A stretch of DNA of 64,000 nt from Cricetomys ansorgei (GCA_026225945.1 JAMJFZ010000874.1:1-64000); one strand, 5' to 3'. Shown: positions 8,716 to 20,198, numbered from the stretch's first letter. The notes: a model not told the origin generated them from the sequence alone. Program-made: numbers and translations.

Positions 8716-11039
8716 GATGTATAAACATTCAAAGGTAACATCCAAGGCATTCTAGAATTAATACAGTTCTGAAGGCAGAAGACGTCACTCATAATGGATG
8801 CTGATATGGTTGGGCTGCCACAGGAGGGCCTCTCAATTACAAATTTGACTAAATCTTAGTCTTCATTAGAATTGATTCAGAAATCCTTTCTGTATAGTTT
8901 TTTTTTAACTTTTTATTCTTTGTATGCTAAATTAGCAGGAGCACAGCCTGCAAGCTTAAGTGTCCATCCAAAAAGAATTTTCCCCTAACCTGCTGAACTT
9001 GGCATTGCATCCTCAGTCTGTGTCAGTCCCAACACATTTCCACTCAGTTGCCAGGTTCCATCACCATTAACAGCCATGAACACTGTCCAACGCCAAGCCT
9101 GACCAAAGTGGTCCTGCATAAGCAGTAACCCTGATCTGGCTGAAAGCAGGTTACAGCCAGTTTCTTCAGACTGAATTTCCTCGGGTCTCCCCCATTGCCT
9201 CCTGGCTGGAGGGTGTGCTATGGACCAGCATTCCAGTCTGCTGCAAAGCAGCTTTCACTTTATTCTTCCCAGGTGGTCCTGCTGACCCTCTGCATTGAAA
9301 CACTCGGTGCCGACACCTAAGAAACCAATTGACAGGCTGCTTTCTCCCCAGCTACTCACTCTCCTCATCATCCTGCTGTTTTGCCCATGATCTCTCTCTC
9401 TTCTTCTTTCCCACTCCTGTCTTGTAAGCATCTGCACTTATCCACATGGACGAGGTCACCTGACATGGCCAGTTGAGGAATTAACAGCAAGCCTGGGTGG
9501 GAGGGTCCACAGCAAAATGAAACGCTGTGGCAATATTTCCTGAGAGCAGTCAGACTGTTTACACCTTCATCAGAAGCAGATAATACTGGTCACTGCCGGG
9601 ACTGATACAGTTGTAGATGCCGGGATACAATGATGCTCACAAGCTCTATCAGGGTCTATAGGATGAATTTCCTCTTTTCCTATCAAGCATTTATGTTTCT
9701 TTAACTACTAAGGAACACACAGAGAAACAAAACGTGGCCTGAGCATTTCATGTCAGAGGGAGTGCCCCAAGTCTCTTGGGAACTGAAAGGCCCACGGGAC
9801 CCAGGTGTCATGGACTCTAACCTGAAACACCTGTGACAGAGGCCTCTCATGGAGCTAAGCTGGGCAAACTCCAGGGTTTGCTGCAGCTTCCTGATCCATC
9901 TTTGCTCTCAGATTCTCTCTATCTCTCTCTGTGTCTCTCTCTCTCTTTCTGTGTCTCTGTCTCTCTACTGCTCCTCCTGTTCACCAAGTCAATGAGCTGG
10001 CCATGTTGAGACTCTGCTCTGGAGTCTTCGAATTGCCTCTGGCTCTTCTCTCTCTCCTGTCTACCAGAAAAGTATTCATTTTAATCACACCATGGAGCCA
10101 TTGGTCATGTGATGTGTTTATCCAGGAACCACGAGCAGAGTGAGTAGAAGATCTGTGACCACAGAAAAGGCATGGAGGTGGGGTTGAGCAATGAAGCAAA
10201 GGATGCTGTACTGGAGAAGGAATGAGACCCTGATAGAAAGGACTAAAGCCACATCCCTGCTCACCGACCACTGTGACCCTCCAGTGCTTTCCAAATCCCC
10301 AACCTCCCTTCTGTTACAGTGCTCACTGAAGGGCAGTCAGGCCATAAGGCACGAGTACTGGCAGTTAATGAATTTCACTTTTTATTCTGTTATGAGGTTG
10401 GAAGAGGACCCACAGTTACAACAAGGCAGGGTGCTATCCACAGTTCTTGGTAACTCAACCAACAGGAATTCTATTGTCTTCATTGAGGGTCTGGATGGTC
10501 TTCAGAGATTGAGACTTCTGAGGGAGACTGGTGCCTTCTGGGAGAGTGTCATGTATCAGGTGTGGTACTGGCGATGGAGAGCTCCTGTAGAAACTACTCT
10601 GCAGGATTATCACTGTTGATTGGGCCAACTCTAGTTACCCAAGAGAATTGGCAGTTCTGAATTTGATACACAGGAATTGGGAGGCACACCAGAGACGTCC
10701 AGAACTCTGGAGACATAAGGTACAGGCCAAGACAGAGGTAGCAGTGCACAATCACAGGAGGGCCTGAAATAACAGACATAGAATCTGTAAGCATACCGCC
10801 ATCCCTCTTCTTGATTCTAAAGATGCTGGACTTAATTCTGAACAACTCCCCAGATCTCACAGAGACAGATCCTTCTGAAGTATGGGAAATGCTACTTGTC
10901 TGCTGTTGGTGAAGGTGTGGGTAGTGAGCAGTCTTGTAATCTTTCTATCCTTTCATTGGGTATCAGGAATGAGTATGATACAGATTCAACTAACTGGGAG
11001 GAAATAAGATGTAATGAGTAAAACAGAGGCGGGGGGAGG
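8716..11039. other. U1 flank between the retroviral block and the inverted exon relic
   Basis: It contains a CT-rich microsatellite and a 142-codon plus-strand open frame (10191-10619) that also stays open in U2 and U4. That frame is not supported as a gene (see rejected items). No named repeat family or exon is recognised in the rest. Confidence 0.5.
9912..9967. repeat. CT-rich (TCTCTG-like) microsatellite, U1
   Basis: Imperfect TCTC/TGTCTC run. Length and interruptions differ between units, as is usual for such tracts. Confidence 0.85.
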
Positions 11040-11311
11040 AGACAGGGATCTTGTCTCTTTGTGGCCCCCAAGCCCAGGAAACAGGGCAGTGCTTTCCCGT
11101 GAGCAAAAAACAACCATGGTCCACAAAGTCCTGGCAAATCCTGCATTTTCAGCATCAGATGCAGACAGCTTCTCCAGATCTTCCTCAGATCCCTATTTAT
11201 AGTCTCTGGGAAACTGCTCTTGAGTTGCTCTGGACCTCCCTCTTCAGGGGTCCACATCCTCCTGCAGGAAGGCCTTGATTCCCCAGTCACTCCATGGTCT
11301 GATGCAATGAC
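11040..11311 (-). pseudogene. Inverted, decayed copy of gene exon 4 (Myb/SANT-like domain), U1
   Basis: On the minus strand, 11311 downward aligns with the start of exon 4 of the array gene. A PWSDWGIKAFLQE-like stretch matches PWTDSEIRVFLLE, and later LRK.W.SC...L.L...DL..LC matches the third helix, followed by a relic of the ALYRILG end. The match continues into intron 3: a GATATCAAATGCA..CTCATCC block and the polypyrimidine tract lie just upstream, with the acceptor AG changed to GG. It is therefore a genomic, intron-containing inverted copy and not a retrocopy. U1 lacks about 19 bp that U2 and U3 keep. In-frame stops and shifts make it non-coding. Confidence 0.8.
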
Positions 11312-12429
11312 CCGTAAGGGACAGAGAAATAGGATGAGTTGCATTTGATATCAAAAAAGTGTTCCTCTGAGTCTTTCTCAGGAAGTTTTCCTGCCAACTG
11401 CCCAGATGGACTCTGATTCATGGGTTTTTGGGAAACCTGAAAGCCTGGATGCCGAGGCCCTCCATGGTGCTTCTATCTGAGCCCTATCAAAACCTACACA
11501 TCCTCACTGGGACAAGGAGAGGTGTCCTCTCCTCTATAAAATATGTCAGTAGATAGGGATGGCTTTCTATGGTACAGTCCCCATTCAGGAATTTTCCCCA
11601 TTCCCAGCTCAGAGCATGAATCACTCTCAGTCCTTGAGAACCATGGCTGAAATCTGTGATCCCAGAATGCTGAGGAGAGCTCGCTCATCCCATGACATGT
11701 CCTGATGTGGTACCGAGAAGAGCAGTTCAGACTAGAATCGAGAAGATAGGGCAGATCTTTTCCTCCCAGGACAAATTACCATGAATTGATACCTATGGTA
11801 TTCCCTACTTCCTGATTCCCATTCTCTTTTGCCCTTGCTGGAGTGGCTGCCAAACTTCCAGTCTGTTCTCTTGGTCTCCAAACAAAAGCAAACTTGAGTG
11901 CATTGACTACACTCATGGAAGAAGAATCCCTTTCTGACCGGAGTAGACACTTGCTTCTAAAACAAGATAGGCCAGCATTGTGAGGCATGCTCAGGACAAT
12001 CACCAGCTTCATTCCTGCCTCAGTTACATACAAAGAGCTGCTCCCCACTCCCAAGAAAGAAATAAAAGCCTGCATGGATTATGGTAAGGACTCACTTCAG
12101 TCATCCTTGCAAGCAGGGATTTGATCTCAGGAGTGACTGCTGTGCCTGTTACTTTTGGGTAAATGCTGAGTTCTAGGCCAACCCTGGGCTAGCTACTGTG
12201 ATCAGGTCCAAAGCATCAAACACAAGCTGAAACTGTATTCCAATGACTGGGCAGATGGAGGGAGACATCAGCAGATATTCAAGTCCAGCTTGAGATGGAC
12301 AGTGAGGCCTAGAATAATTTGTCCTCCAATTTTTAGCGGGTAAATGAAAAGGAACAGGATCTGGTGTGGCAGCAGGACACAAAGAGAATGTGGTAAGGAG
12401 GGAAGGGACAGCAGTCAAGATCTGGAAAG

Positions 12430-12540
12430 AAGGACTCATGCCCATAATCCCAGCAGTGGTTAGGTGCAGCCCAGAGCAGAGGAAGTCCAAGGTCATCCTT
12501 GGCTCCATTGTAGGTTCGAGGCCTCCCTGAGTGGCAATTC
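12430..12540 (+). repeat. B4-like SINE fragment (U1)
   Basis: A CATAATCCCAGCA box is followed by CAAGGTCATCCTTGGCT and GGTTCGAGGCC, the arrangement seen in B1/ID-derived B4 rodent SINEs. Ends are approximate. Confidence 0.6.
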
Positions 12541-13083
12541 AACCTTCTTAAAACAGTTGGATGAATAATCCTGAGACATGTTGCCCAGGGCAGTTGACAC
12601 ACGCCTATAATCCTAAAGTCGGTGGACCACCTGTTTCACAAAATGAATGCCAGGGCCCCCAGGGATCAGAGTACTAGCCTGTTGCAGAAACAAAGAGAAT
12701 GAGGCCTTCCTTATCAAAAGACACAAGAGCGGGGGCTCTCCCAAACTCATCTCCATGTTCCTTTCCGAGGTTTCTTCTCTACTGTGGTGTCAGGGAACCA
12801 AAGCTCTCTCTCTCCTGGTGGGAGCAGCAGAGTCCGAGACGTGGAACACAAGGTTACTCTCATCTCTGGCTTCTAGAGTTCTGAGAACTGGTGGAGATGC
12901 AGGAGAGGTCCCAGGGAATCTTAGAAGGGATTGAATCAGACCCTCCCTTCCATGGTTTCTGAGGTGGGGCCTCCAAGGATAAACTGTAGTCTCTCAAGCT
13001 AAGTTTGTGATTTCATCTTGTGTGCTGAGGAACTTCACGTGTGCTTGCAATCGTTAGAAAAAATCAGGGGGAGATTTTTCCCT

Positions 13084-13217
13084 CTTTTGTGATAGCAGGC
13101 TTCCTTGTGTATATTAGGAGACCCTGGCACTCAGCATGTAGAACAGACTGGCCTTAAACTGAGAGATTTCCCCTTCCTCTGCCTGGCAGTGCTGGGATTA
13201 AAGGCATGAGCTAGATG
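13084..13217 (-). repeat. B1-type SINE, antisense (U1)
   Basis: Reads CAGACTGGCCTTAAACTGAG, then CTCTGCCTGGCAGTGCTGGG and ATTAAAGGC, the reverse complement of a B1 body. It lies in the same place in all units, about 470 bp before the TATA box. Confidence 0.8.
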
Positions 13218-13684
13218 GGATTTCTTTTCACTCTCATTTTACACTTAAATACCACTCTGTCACTGTGTAGTTAATCCAAAATGATTAGAGAAACAGAATG
13301 TGGTCGTGGTCTTCAAACAGTGGGATTGGAAGAAACACTCACCAAAGTGCAAGGCATGTGGGGCTGGTGCTGGTCTGCCCTGATTGGACCAAGCCCGTAA
13401 ACCATTCTACTGAACCCTTTTCTCCATAGGGTAGGGAATCTTTCTGTAAATTCGCATCTTCGTGAGAAACATGCCTGATGCAATACAGATGACATTGTTT
13501 CACTTAGAATATTGATTATTATATATCGACACTAGGTCTTGCTATGTGGCTTAAGAGTTTTTCTTAATCTGAGCAAAACCTCCTGCTTCAGCCTCCTGAG
13601 AAGGGATTAAAAGTCCCTGCTAATCCTGGCTGACCCACCCTCCACACCCAGGTAGGCGGGTCTGGATCAATGGGAACCAAGACC

Positions 13685-13694
13685 TTTATAAAGG
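13685..13694 (+). promoter_or_regulatory. TATA box of G1
   Basis: TTTATAAAGG lies about 150 bases before the ATG. Upstream is a CACCC-type sequence (CCACACCC near 13640). Transcription probably starts near 13715, giving a first exon of about 130 bases ending at 13847. The motif and surroundings are the same before every gene copy. Confidence 0.7.
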
Positions 13695-13841
13695 ACCAGA
13701 GAGCCAGATGATTCTCAGTCTCCCAGAAGTCCAGGGAGGTGAACAGACCTCTACCTGAAGAGTGCAGACTCTGAAGTGGCCATCAGAACATAGTGCACCC
13801 TGGTTCCAAGGCTTGTGGGGCACAGCGATCTCTGGAGAGAA

Positions 13842-16681
13842 ATGCAGGTGAGTTTCAGGAAAGGAGTTCTTATGTTTTCCCTGAGAAGGCCTCGGTGTTT
13901 GTCTTTCATTCATATCAGAAAGTCTGTAGCCTCTGGAAAGCCTCACCATTCCAAATGAATATGCATTTTTTTTTTTTTACTCATATCTATCCTCATGGAT
14001 ATGTTGGTACTATTTTCATGGAGAGAAAAGGAAAATTGACAAAATATTTTGAACTCCCTTGAAAAGGAACCCATTTCTACATGTTTGCTGAGGTGTCAAA
14101 GCCAGCACCTTTCTTTTTCTTGGGTTTTCTTGTTTTCATTTTGTTGAGGCAATGTCTCCTTTACCCAAGGCTACCTCTCAACACACAGTGTAGCCAAGAA
14201 TAACCCTGAACTTCTGAACCTCACTGCCTCTCTTGGGAAGAGCTAGATTTATATCCACTAGGTACACACCCATGCTATAGGATCCTGGATGGGAAAATCT
14301 TGTTTCACTTAGTTGATCTGATGCCTTCAAAGGTTTGAAGATAAGCTGGAGCTTTAGGGGTGATTTTCAGAAGGATTTTTAGCACTAGCATAAGAGAGGA
14401 CTTTGGGAGAAAGAGAGCTGGAGAGTGGGTGAGCTCTTCTCAACATAGAGGTGCTTCTGTTGCACATCCTTCACTTCGTCAAGGGCACCTACAATATTCC
14501 CTGGAGACTTTCCCTGCTTATACATCCCACACAGGTTCACCATGAGGTGAGATTGTACCCCATGATTATTTATTCTTTTCGATATAACTATTATTTTTAT
14601 TATTGTTACTACTAATAGTACTACTAACTACTATTACTGCTACATGAGCTTTCATGAATGAAAACCCGTTGTTTTTCTAATGCAGGAAGAGGCTGATTAA
14701 TTCTCTCCAGGCTAAGAAACAGGGGTTCCTGTTGAATGAAACACATTGGAGTACTTACTTTATTTATGTCTCAACAGAGACCAGCAAAGCAAGTTGAAAG
14801 TGTGCGAAAGTCCCGTGAATCCACTGTGGGATGGAGTGGCCTTCAGAAAGGACAGTGGCCCACAGGTATGCAGAGTCCAGTCTGAGGGAAAACAGAAACT
14901 TCCTTTCACATTTCTTCCTTGAGACATATGGACTTATGCAAGACCCCAGATGTGGACAGCTGGTTCAAGGATAGACTTGTTTTCAGCAGTCCCAGGATCT
15001 GTCTTTCTCTAGAAAGATAGAGGCTCAGAGTCTTGTGAGTGAGTCCCTGGGAGGGAGGTGCTGAGAGGCTGTGGAGGGACAACACTCTCGGGTAGGTAGC
15101 TCGTGCCCTGTGATAGCCCTTTCCACGGTGAAATACATTTTCTGGAGCTGAAGACACCTTGATTGGCTGTGAGTGTCCACCTTGGTGTTAGGAGCAGATT
15201 AGATGGTACCCAGGGCTTAGAGGCAAGGCGACTGTGCATAACGTCTTGATAACTGAGTGAGGCCCCTTCAGGGATGTCAGTGTGCAGGAGGGTTCCTAAG
15301 AAGGGTTCAGATGTGTATGGGCCTGACAGGAAAGCCTGCGACTCATCTTTCCACCTGCACCTCCCCTGCAGGTCCTTCCAGCAGCCTGTGGACTGACTTG
15401 GAAATTAGGCTCTTCCTGCAGGAGTGGGAAGCAGTTGAACAAACCATGGGATTCCCGGGCAAGAAAGTTCACAAGAAGACCAAGGCTCTTTGCCAGCGCC
15501 TCTATAAGAGGGGACTCAGGAAGAGCTGGGACAGCTGCTTCCGCCTGCTCCTGAGCCTCAAGGACCTGCACAGGACTCTATGTGAGGAGAGGCCAGGAGT
15601 CATACCCTTGTTTTCTCCTTATGCAGAGGCGCTGTACAGGATCTTGGGCTCTAGTCCCCAGGGAAGTTGCCACTCAGGTGAGTCTCTCCTGTAATCACAT
15701 CTATCATCCTCTAGAGGGCGCCACGAGCTGGCCTGTCCTCCATGAGCACAGTTATGAGTCCAAAAAATAGGGGTGTTCTTTCCCCAAGAGCCTCGGTTTT
15801 ACTTAGAAGGAAAGTCTGCTTGTAAACCCTAAGAGGTTCTGAGGTCCACGTGAGTGACATCAAAGGCATTCATCCCATCCCTCTGTCCTTACAGGTCACC
15901 CGCACAGTCCATGGACAGACAGTGAAATCAGGGTCTTCCTGCTGGAGTGGGAAGTAGTGGAACAGACCATCGGCTTCCCGGGCAAGAAGAGCCACCAGAA
16001 GGCCAAGGCCCTTTGCCGACGACTCTGTCAGCGGGGCCTGCAGAAGAGCTGGGAGAGCTGCTTCCAACTGCTGCTGAGCCTGCAGGGGCTGCACAGGACT
16101 CTATGCAACCAGAGAGCAGGGGTGGAACCCTTGTTTTCCCCGTATGCAGAGGCCCTGTATAGGATCCTGGGCTATGGTCCCCAGGGAAGCTGCGTCCCAG
16201 GTTAGTCACGGGGTAGGGAAGCCCCATTCCCCAGAGGTTCTATTGCACGCGGCTGTAAAGTCAGGCCTCCCTTTGAGCCTAACTTGCTGTATCAGCCAAG
16301 GGAACTGAACTTGGATTTGCTCAGTTTGGACTGTGACAGGCAGGCCACACCATGACTTAGCAAGATTCAGGGAGTGTGTGGGTGCCATGGCTCTGATCTC
16401 TCTGTTCCTCGTCCTTTTCAGGTCCTCTCTATGATGCTGCCGGTAACCAGCTTCTTCCCATGAACCCTCAACCTGTGATGTACCAGCCTTCAGATTATGG
16501 CAGTCTCCTTCCTTCGCCGGAGCTTTCATGGAATTCATGGCCCACGATGACCCTGCAAGATTCCATGGTTCCTCCAATGTTGCCCTGTGATGCCAGCGAT
16601 TCATTGTCGGTTCCACAGCTACTTCCTGCCTCTAGCCCGGCAGGGGCTATGCTGCAGCAGCCATGGTCCACAGCTGATTAA
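13842..16681 (+). CDS. G1: intact tandem dual Myb/SANT-like domain protein, 321 aa, five coding exons
   Basis: Exons 13842-13847, 14778-14865, 15372-15677, 15895-16200 and 16422-16681 all have GT..AG borders. Exon 1 contributes only Met-Gln; the other junctions are phase 1. Domain 1 (about residues 38-124) and domain 2 (140-226) share W(T)D..I..FL.EWE, a GFPGKK turn, LC.RL..RGL.KSW.SCF.LLLSL..LHRTLC and a LFSPYAEALYRILG tail, the layout of trihelix/Myb-SANT-like DNA-binding modules. The last 85 residues are rich in Pro, Ser and Met with no known fold. By family, a nuclear DNA-binding role is likely; target and expression are unknown. The start is chosen because exon 2 has no in-frame ATG and ATGCAG before the donor is kept in all copies. 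I do not recognise the gene by name. Confidence 0.82.
14118..14270 (-). repeat. Old antisense B1/B4-like SINE in intron 1 (U1)
   Basis: A T-rich TTTTGTTGAGGCAATGTCTC start, then GTGTAGCCAAGAATAACCCT and GAACTTCTGAACCTC, matches a diverged SINE in reverse. Just after it lies an ACT/ATT-rich low-complexity stretch (about 14580-14645). Confidence 0.55.
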
Positions 16682-16811
16682 CACCCAGATCCTCAGGGAA
16701 GACTCCCGGTTTTACATGTAGATTTTTCACCTATAGTGAACCTCAGGATTGTACAGTGTTTAAGGTGTAAATGTCTTCCTCTACCTTGTAAGAGAAGATC
16801 ATAAGAAATTC

Positions 16812-16817
16812 AATAAA
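16812..16817 (+). terminator. Poly(A) signal of G1
   Basis: AATAAA about 130 bases after the stop codon. Confidence 0.85.
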
Positions 16818-16831
16818 TAAAGGTCTATGAA

Positions 16832-18772
16832 GCCTGTCTCTCCTGTGTTATCCTTGTCACTAGCTAAGTGGTGCCCATGAGCACAGAGGGAAAGGCCATG
16901 GGACTGGTGGAGGTGTATTCCCCCGTGACCTGGGACCCGCCTTCCATCCCCTATGTCCATCAGACTCCTGACATGCAGTCACTTCTCTCGGGACCTCACC
17001 TTCCTCTTCCATTGACAGTTGTTAGAGAACCAACATTTCGTGATTACAGCTTCTGATTGCACAGACTGCAAAGGGTACCCGTTGAATGTGGACGCATATC
17101 TGGGTGGGAGAGTTGTTGCAGTGGAACTTCAAGCCTGGTTCATTCAAAGCACAAAAAAAATCACAGATTTTTTTAATTTTGATTATGGGGCAATTAACTC
17201 GGGAGGAAGTAACCTGAACAGAGTGTTGCTTGAGAATGTCCCTCATAGTCTCAGAGTTCATCAGTAGCCAAATGTAGTTCTCAACTACAATCTGTTATCC
17301 TCAGAATAGGTGTAAGTGTTGCTTGAGAACTGCTTCCTAGCTCCTGGATGTTGCTCTGCCACGATTCTATTAGGTCCTCTGTTAGGGAATCTGGGGGCCA
17401 GTAGGAACCCAATGAATTCCCACCAGCCTAGGCAATGGGTGTGACTGATTTTGAAAGGGTCCCTGTTATCTAGGGATCTCTGGGAAACTGGTTATGTACA
17501 ACAGTCCTATTTGCATTTTGGGGGTCACTGCCTGGACCTACGTACTTCCCTGGTGCCAGAGGGAGAAACCTTTTGGTCATATATGGAGAAAACTACAACT
17601 CCAGATAAACTATTAGCCAGGTCCCATACTTCTATCATACTTCTGTGTGAGAGCACCCGCATGGCTTGCATTCTATCAGAGCAGCAGTGAGGGAAGAGCA
17701 GAACGGTTTCAGCCCTCAGAAATGAGCATTGTGGGGTGCCAAGCATACTTCTACTTCACCTCAGCTGGCAGATTGCCCCAACCTTAGTGAAAGAAAAAGG
17801 AGGATAGAAAGGAAGTTTCACTGCATCTGCAGGTGTCCTTGATACAGGATGAGAGAAAGGTGGAAATCTTCACAGCCGTCTTGAGGCTGTCCCATGCTTG
17901 GGGAGGACTAGCTGACAGTGAGTCAGACTAGGGTCTCAGCTCACGGTCTGCAAACTCAATCTCTCCAACCTTAGTTCTTTTATGCAAGAATCAACACACT
18001 AAGGACAGGGCAACCAACTAAGGAACCACCAAACACCACCCATTTACCAAAGGCTCTCCGGCCTATGGACCTCTTATACTTTAAGTAAAAGATGCCATAA
18101 ACCCAAGGGGCACACAGTCCCATGATCAAGCTACACATGCTACAACAACTGCACCTAACCATATCATAACCATGGCATCATGCATTCCAAATCCAACTCA
18201 GAATCATACACCACAGCTGGGATGGAAACATAAGCCTAGTCCAGGTGCCATTTTGTGTTTTTAAAGTATCCACAATAAGGCAAACTCCTCCCAAGTGTTC
18301 CAGTACAGCCCCCAGATGCTGAGACAGTTTCCTGAGGTTGAGGAGCTGTGGTCTTGTTGCAGGAAGTATGTCATAAACTGGATTGATGGCCCCGAATCTC
18401 AGCCATGTCCCTGGGCTTTCTCTGCTGTCTGCTTGGAACTCAAGGACTGAAGCCTCATCTGTCTCCCCTTTAGGCTGGCCAGATCTGAGGCTGTGCCCGC
18501 CATCAAGGGTGTGCTCTTCTTCCCATAAAGCCATATTTTCTTCGTCAACTCTTCCCCCGAGTAGGTTGTTCCTGTTCATTTTCTTTTCTCCCAGTCCCCA
18601 AAGTGCAACTCATCGAAATTCCTTTCTCACTCTCAACCTTCTGATCATTTTTCCAAGGGTACATGCACTCTTCCTCCATGGACTCTCTCATTCTCAGATC
18701 ACTGGATTTCCTTCTGTTTTAAGGTAATGAGAGTCTAAAAGTATCTCATAGATACTCTATCATCAGTAAACC
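16832..18772. other. U2 downstream flank, no gene recognised
   Basis: Counterpart of 781-2700. A 114-codon plus frame (18383-18727) and a 133-codon minus frame (18178-18579) are open here but carry indels in the other units. Confidence 0.5.
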
Positions 18773-19210
18773 TTGGTCTATATAACAGAATGCCATTCAA
18801 CCTTAAATATGAAAGGAAAACAATCTTACTGCCGCCCAGGATCAGTTGTACAGATTACCACCTCCCATTTCCTCCGGCTAGAATTTACAGTCAGTAGAAA
18901 AATCCTTGGGTCTGGGGATATAACTTATATAGTGCCTACTAGCATACCAAAGAGTTACCTGAGAAGGCTGGATAGAACCAGATTCATTAGTTCACATTCC
19001 AATAGAATACATACTTTACAAAAAATGCTAAATGAGGGTGACCTGAGATACTGGTCCCCTTTCTCATTTGTACAATACCCCTGGATAGTGACTGTAATGT
19101 CAGCCAGTGCAGGGCTTTTGATCTTTCTGTTTCCACTAATTCCTGTGGGCCCTTTTATCATTAATGTATTAATCAGGACCATAAAGTTGATGGTTATTAG
19201 ATCCCAATAG
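18773..19210 (+). pseudogene. env: Gammaretrovirus-like env remnant, longest open version (145 codons)
   Basis: The open frame ends in a hydrophobic anchor of about 28 residues followed by a short basic tail, the layout of a retroviral Env TM C terminus. The part before it is polar and not identifiable. No fusion peptide or surface subunit is visible. It stands directly before an LTR-like sequence. The length of the open frame is probably chance retention. Confidence 0.55.
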
Positions 19211-19225
19211 ATCTCCATCTCCAGG

Positions 19226-19580
19226 ATCAAGGATTTGTCTCAGGAGAGAATCCAAGGACTGGATGTGAAGACCAGAGCCCCCTAGTGGTGGCGGCACTGA
19301 CCTTGCCCCTCTGCTTCTCTGTCATTCCTAGCTTTCCCTTAAGCCCTTTGTTTCCTGGAGACATTTAAAGAACCAATCAAGTATTCAGATCCTGATCAAT
19401 CTGAGAGATCCCCTAGACACTACCTGTTTCCTTTAAAAGGCCCACATGCCTGAATCTGGTTGTTACCATCTTGTGAAATGGTTGGCCCCTGCTTGCAGCT
19501 TTGCTCTGCAGAAAAAGCGCTCTTGCTTTTTGCATACATATTCTCACTGGTCTTTGTGGGGTGATTTTCGAACCCCATAG
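19226..19580 (+). mobile_element. Uninterrupted gammaretrovirus-like LTR remnant (U2)
   Basis: This is the same sequence that is split by the ERVK in the other units. Its ancestral AATAAA is altered to an A-rich GAAAAAGC. The CTCTTGC and TGTGGGGTGATT blocks of the R-U5-like end are preserved. Confidence 0.6.
19441..19446. other. Empty ERVK target site (pre-insertion allele)
   Basis: A single CCCACA joins AAAAGG on the left to TGCCTG on the right, exactly the sequences that flank the two CCCACA copies around the provirus in U1, U3 and U4. No LTR remains, so this is an unoccupied site and not a recombined solo LTR. Confidence 0.95.
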
Positions 19581-19651
19581 GATATGTAATCATTTAGAGG
19601 TAATGTTCAGGAGATTCTAGAATTAATACAGGTATGAAGGAAGAAGACGGC

Positions 19652-20198
19652 TGTTGTGGGATATTTTACCCTTGTGTGCTGTTTTGGCTTGCAAAAGGGC
19701 TTTGATGCATTATAGCTGTGAATCTGGATGTCTAGGAGTGGGTAAAGACCCTACCCATTCACACCCCTGTGCTAGCCCTGTTAAGATCTCCACAAGATAG
19801 AACTAGCTGTTTATACTTGAAGGTGACCTATGACATAAAGGAACTGAAAGCTGGTGATCAGAGAAGACTCTGATCACCCCCAGCCGAGTATGCTAAGATA
19901 CTATTGTGTTGTAATGAAGGCCTGGATTTGGAGAGGGGCAGAGGAAAAAGGTTTATAGGGGCTAAGGCAATGCATGGGAGGAGATGGATTAAGGGGAATT
20001 GATGGGGGATTGAAGGCTGACCCAGAAGAAAAGAATGAAATGGAGAGGTTGGTGAGGTCTGTAGAGCTTGGAGTGAGCTCTCTTCCTAGCTGCCCGGGTA
20101 TAGAATTCCCTGAGATTTGAAATGGTTTCTGATTAATAAAAAGCATTGGAGAATTCAACGATGGACTCTCCATTAAGCGCCTGAATCTTAATTTAACA
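19652..20198 (+). mobile_element. Solitary ERVK-related LTR private to U2, 547 bp
   Basis: It begins TGTTGTGGG and ends TTTAACA. It is flanked by GACGGC (19646-19651) and GATGGC (20199-20204), a 6-bp duplication with one change. The uninterrupted site in other units reads GACGTCACTC. The last 150 or so bases closely match the ERVK LTR described above, while the first 380 or so (U3) are unrelated to it by eye. Confidence 0.85.

Larger units (their letters stand above)
11312..13640. other. U1 upstream flank of the gene: intron-3-like relic and SINEs, otherwise unclassified
   Basis: About the first 100 bases continue the inverted relic's intron homology. SINE-like sequences occur at 12430-12540, near 12590-12650 and at 13084-13217, and a very old antisense B1-like stretch lies at about 13530-13610 just before the promoter. 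No exon is recognised. Confidence 0.5.
781..16831 (+). repeat. Tandem unit U1 (about 16.05 kb), complete
   Basis: The unit boundary is set by convention at the GCCTGTCTCT that follows the poly(A) signal. This unit carries an ERVK provirus and the intact gene G1. It is nearly identical to U4 along its whole length, with matching proviral ends, the same intact gene and almost the same length. That makes U1 and U4 the most recently separated pair. Confidence 0.93.

Noticed and set aside
10191..10619. 142-codon plus-strand open frame kept in U1, U2 and U4
   Set aside because: It is broken in U3. Differences between U1 and U2 are mostly amino-acid-changing (about 11 against 4 silent, counted by eye), as expected for neutral sequence. 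No domain is recognised.
10892..11344. 150-codon minus-strand open frame taken as a gene
   Set aside because: It overlaps the inverted exon 4 relic, whose acceptor AG is lost and whose frame is broken in other units. It is recorded as a relic instead.
15257..15371. N-terminal extension of exon 3 into intron 2 as an alternative start
   Set aside because: The open frame simply reads through the acceptor. A conserved TATA box, ATGCAG exon and exon 2 with matching phase support the spliced start instead.
18955..19230. Minus-strand open frames over the env remnant
   Set aside because: They are shadows of the plus-strand env TM reading frame, which has the recognisable anchor pattern.
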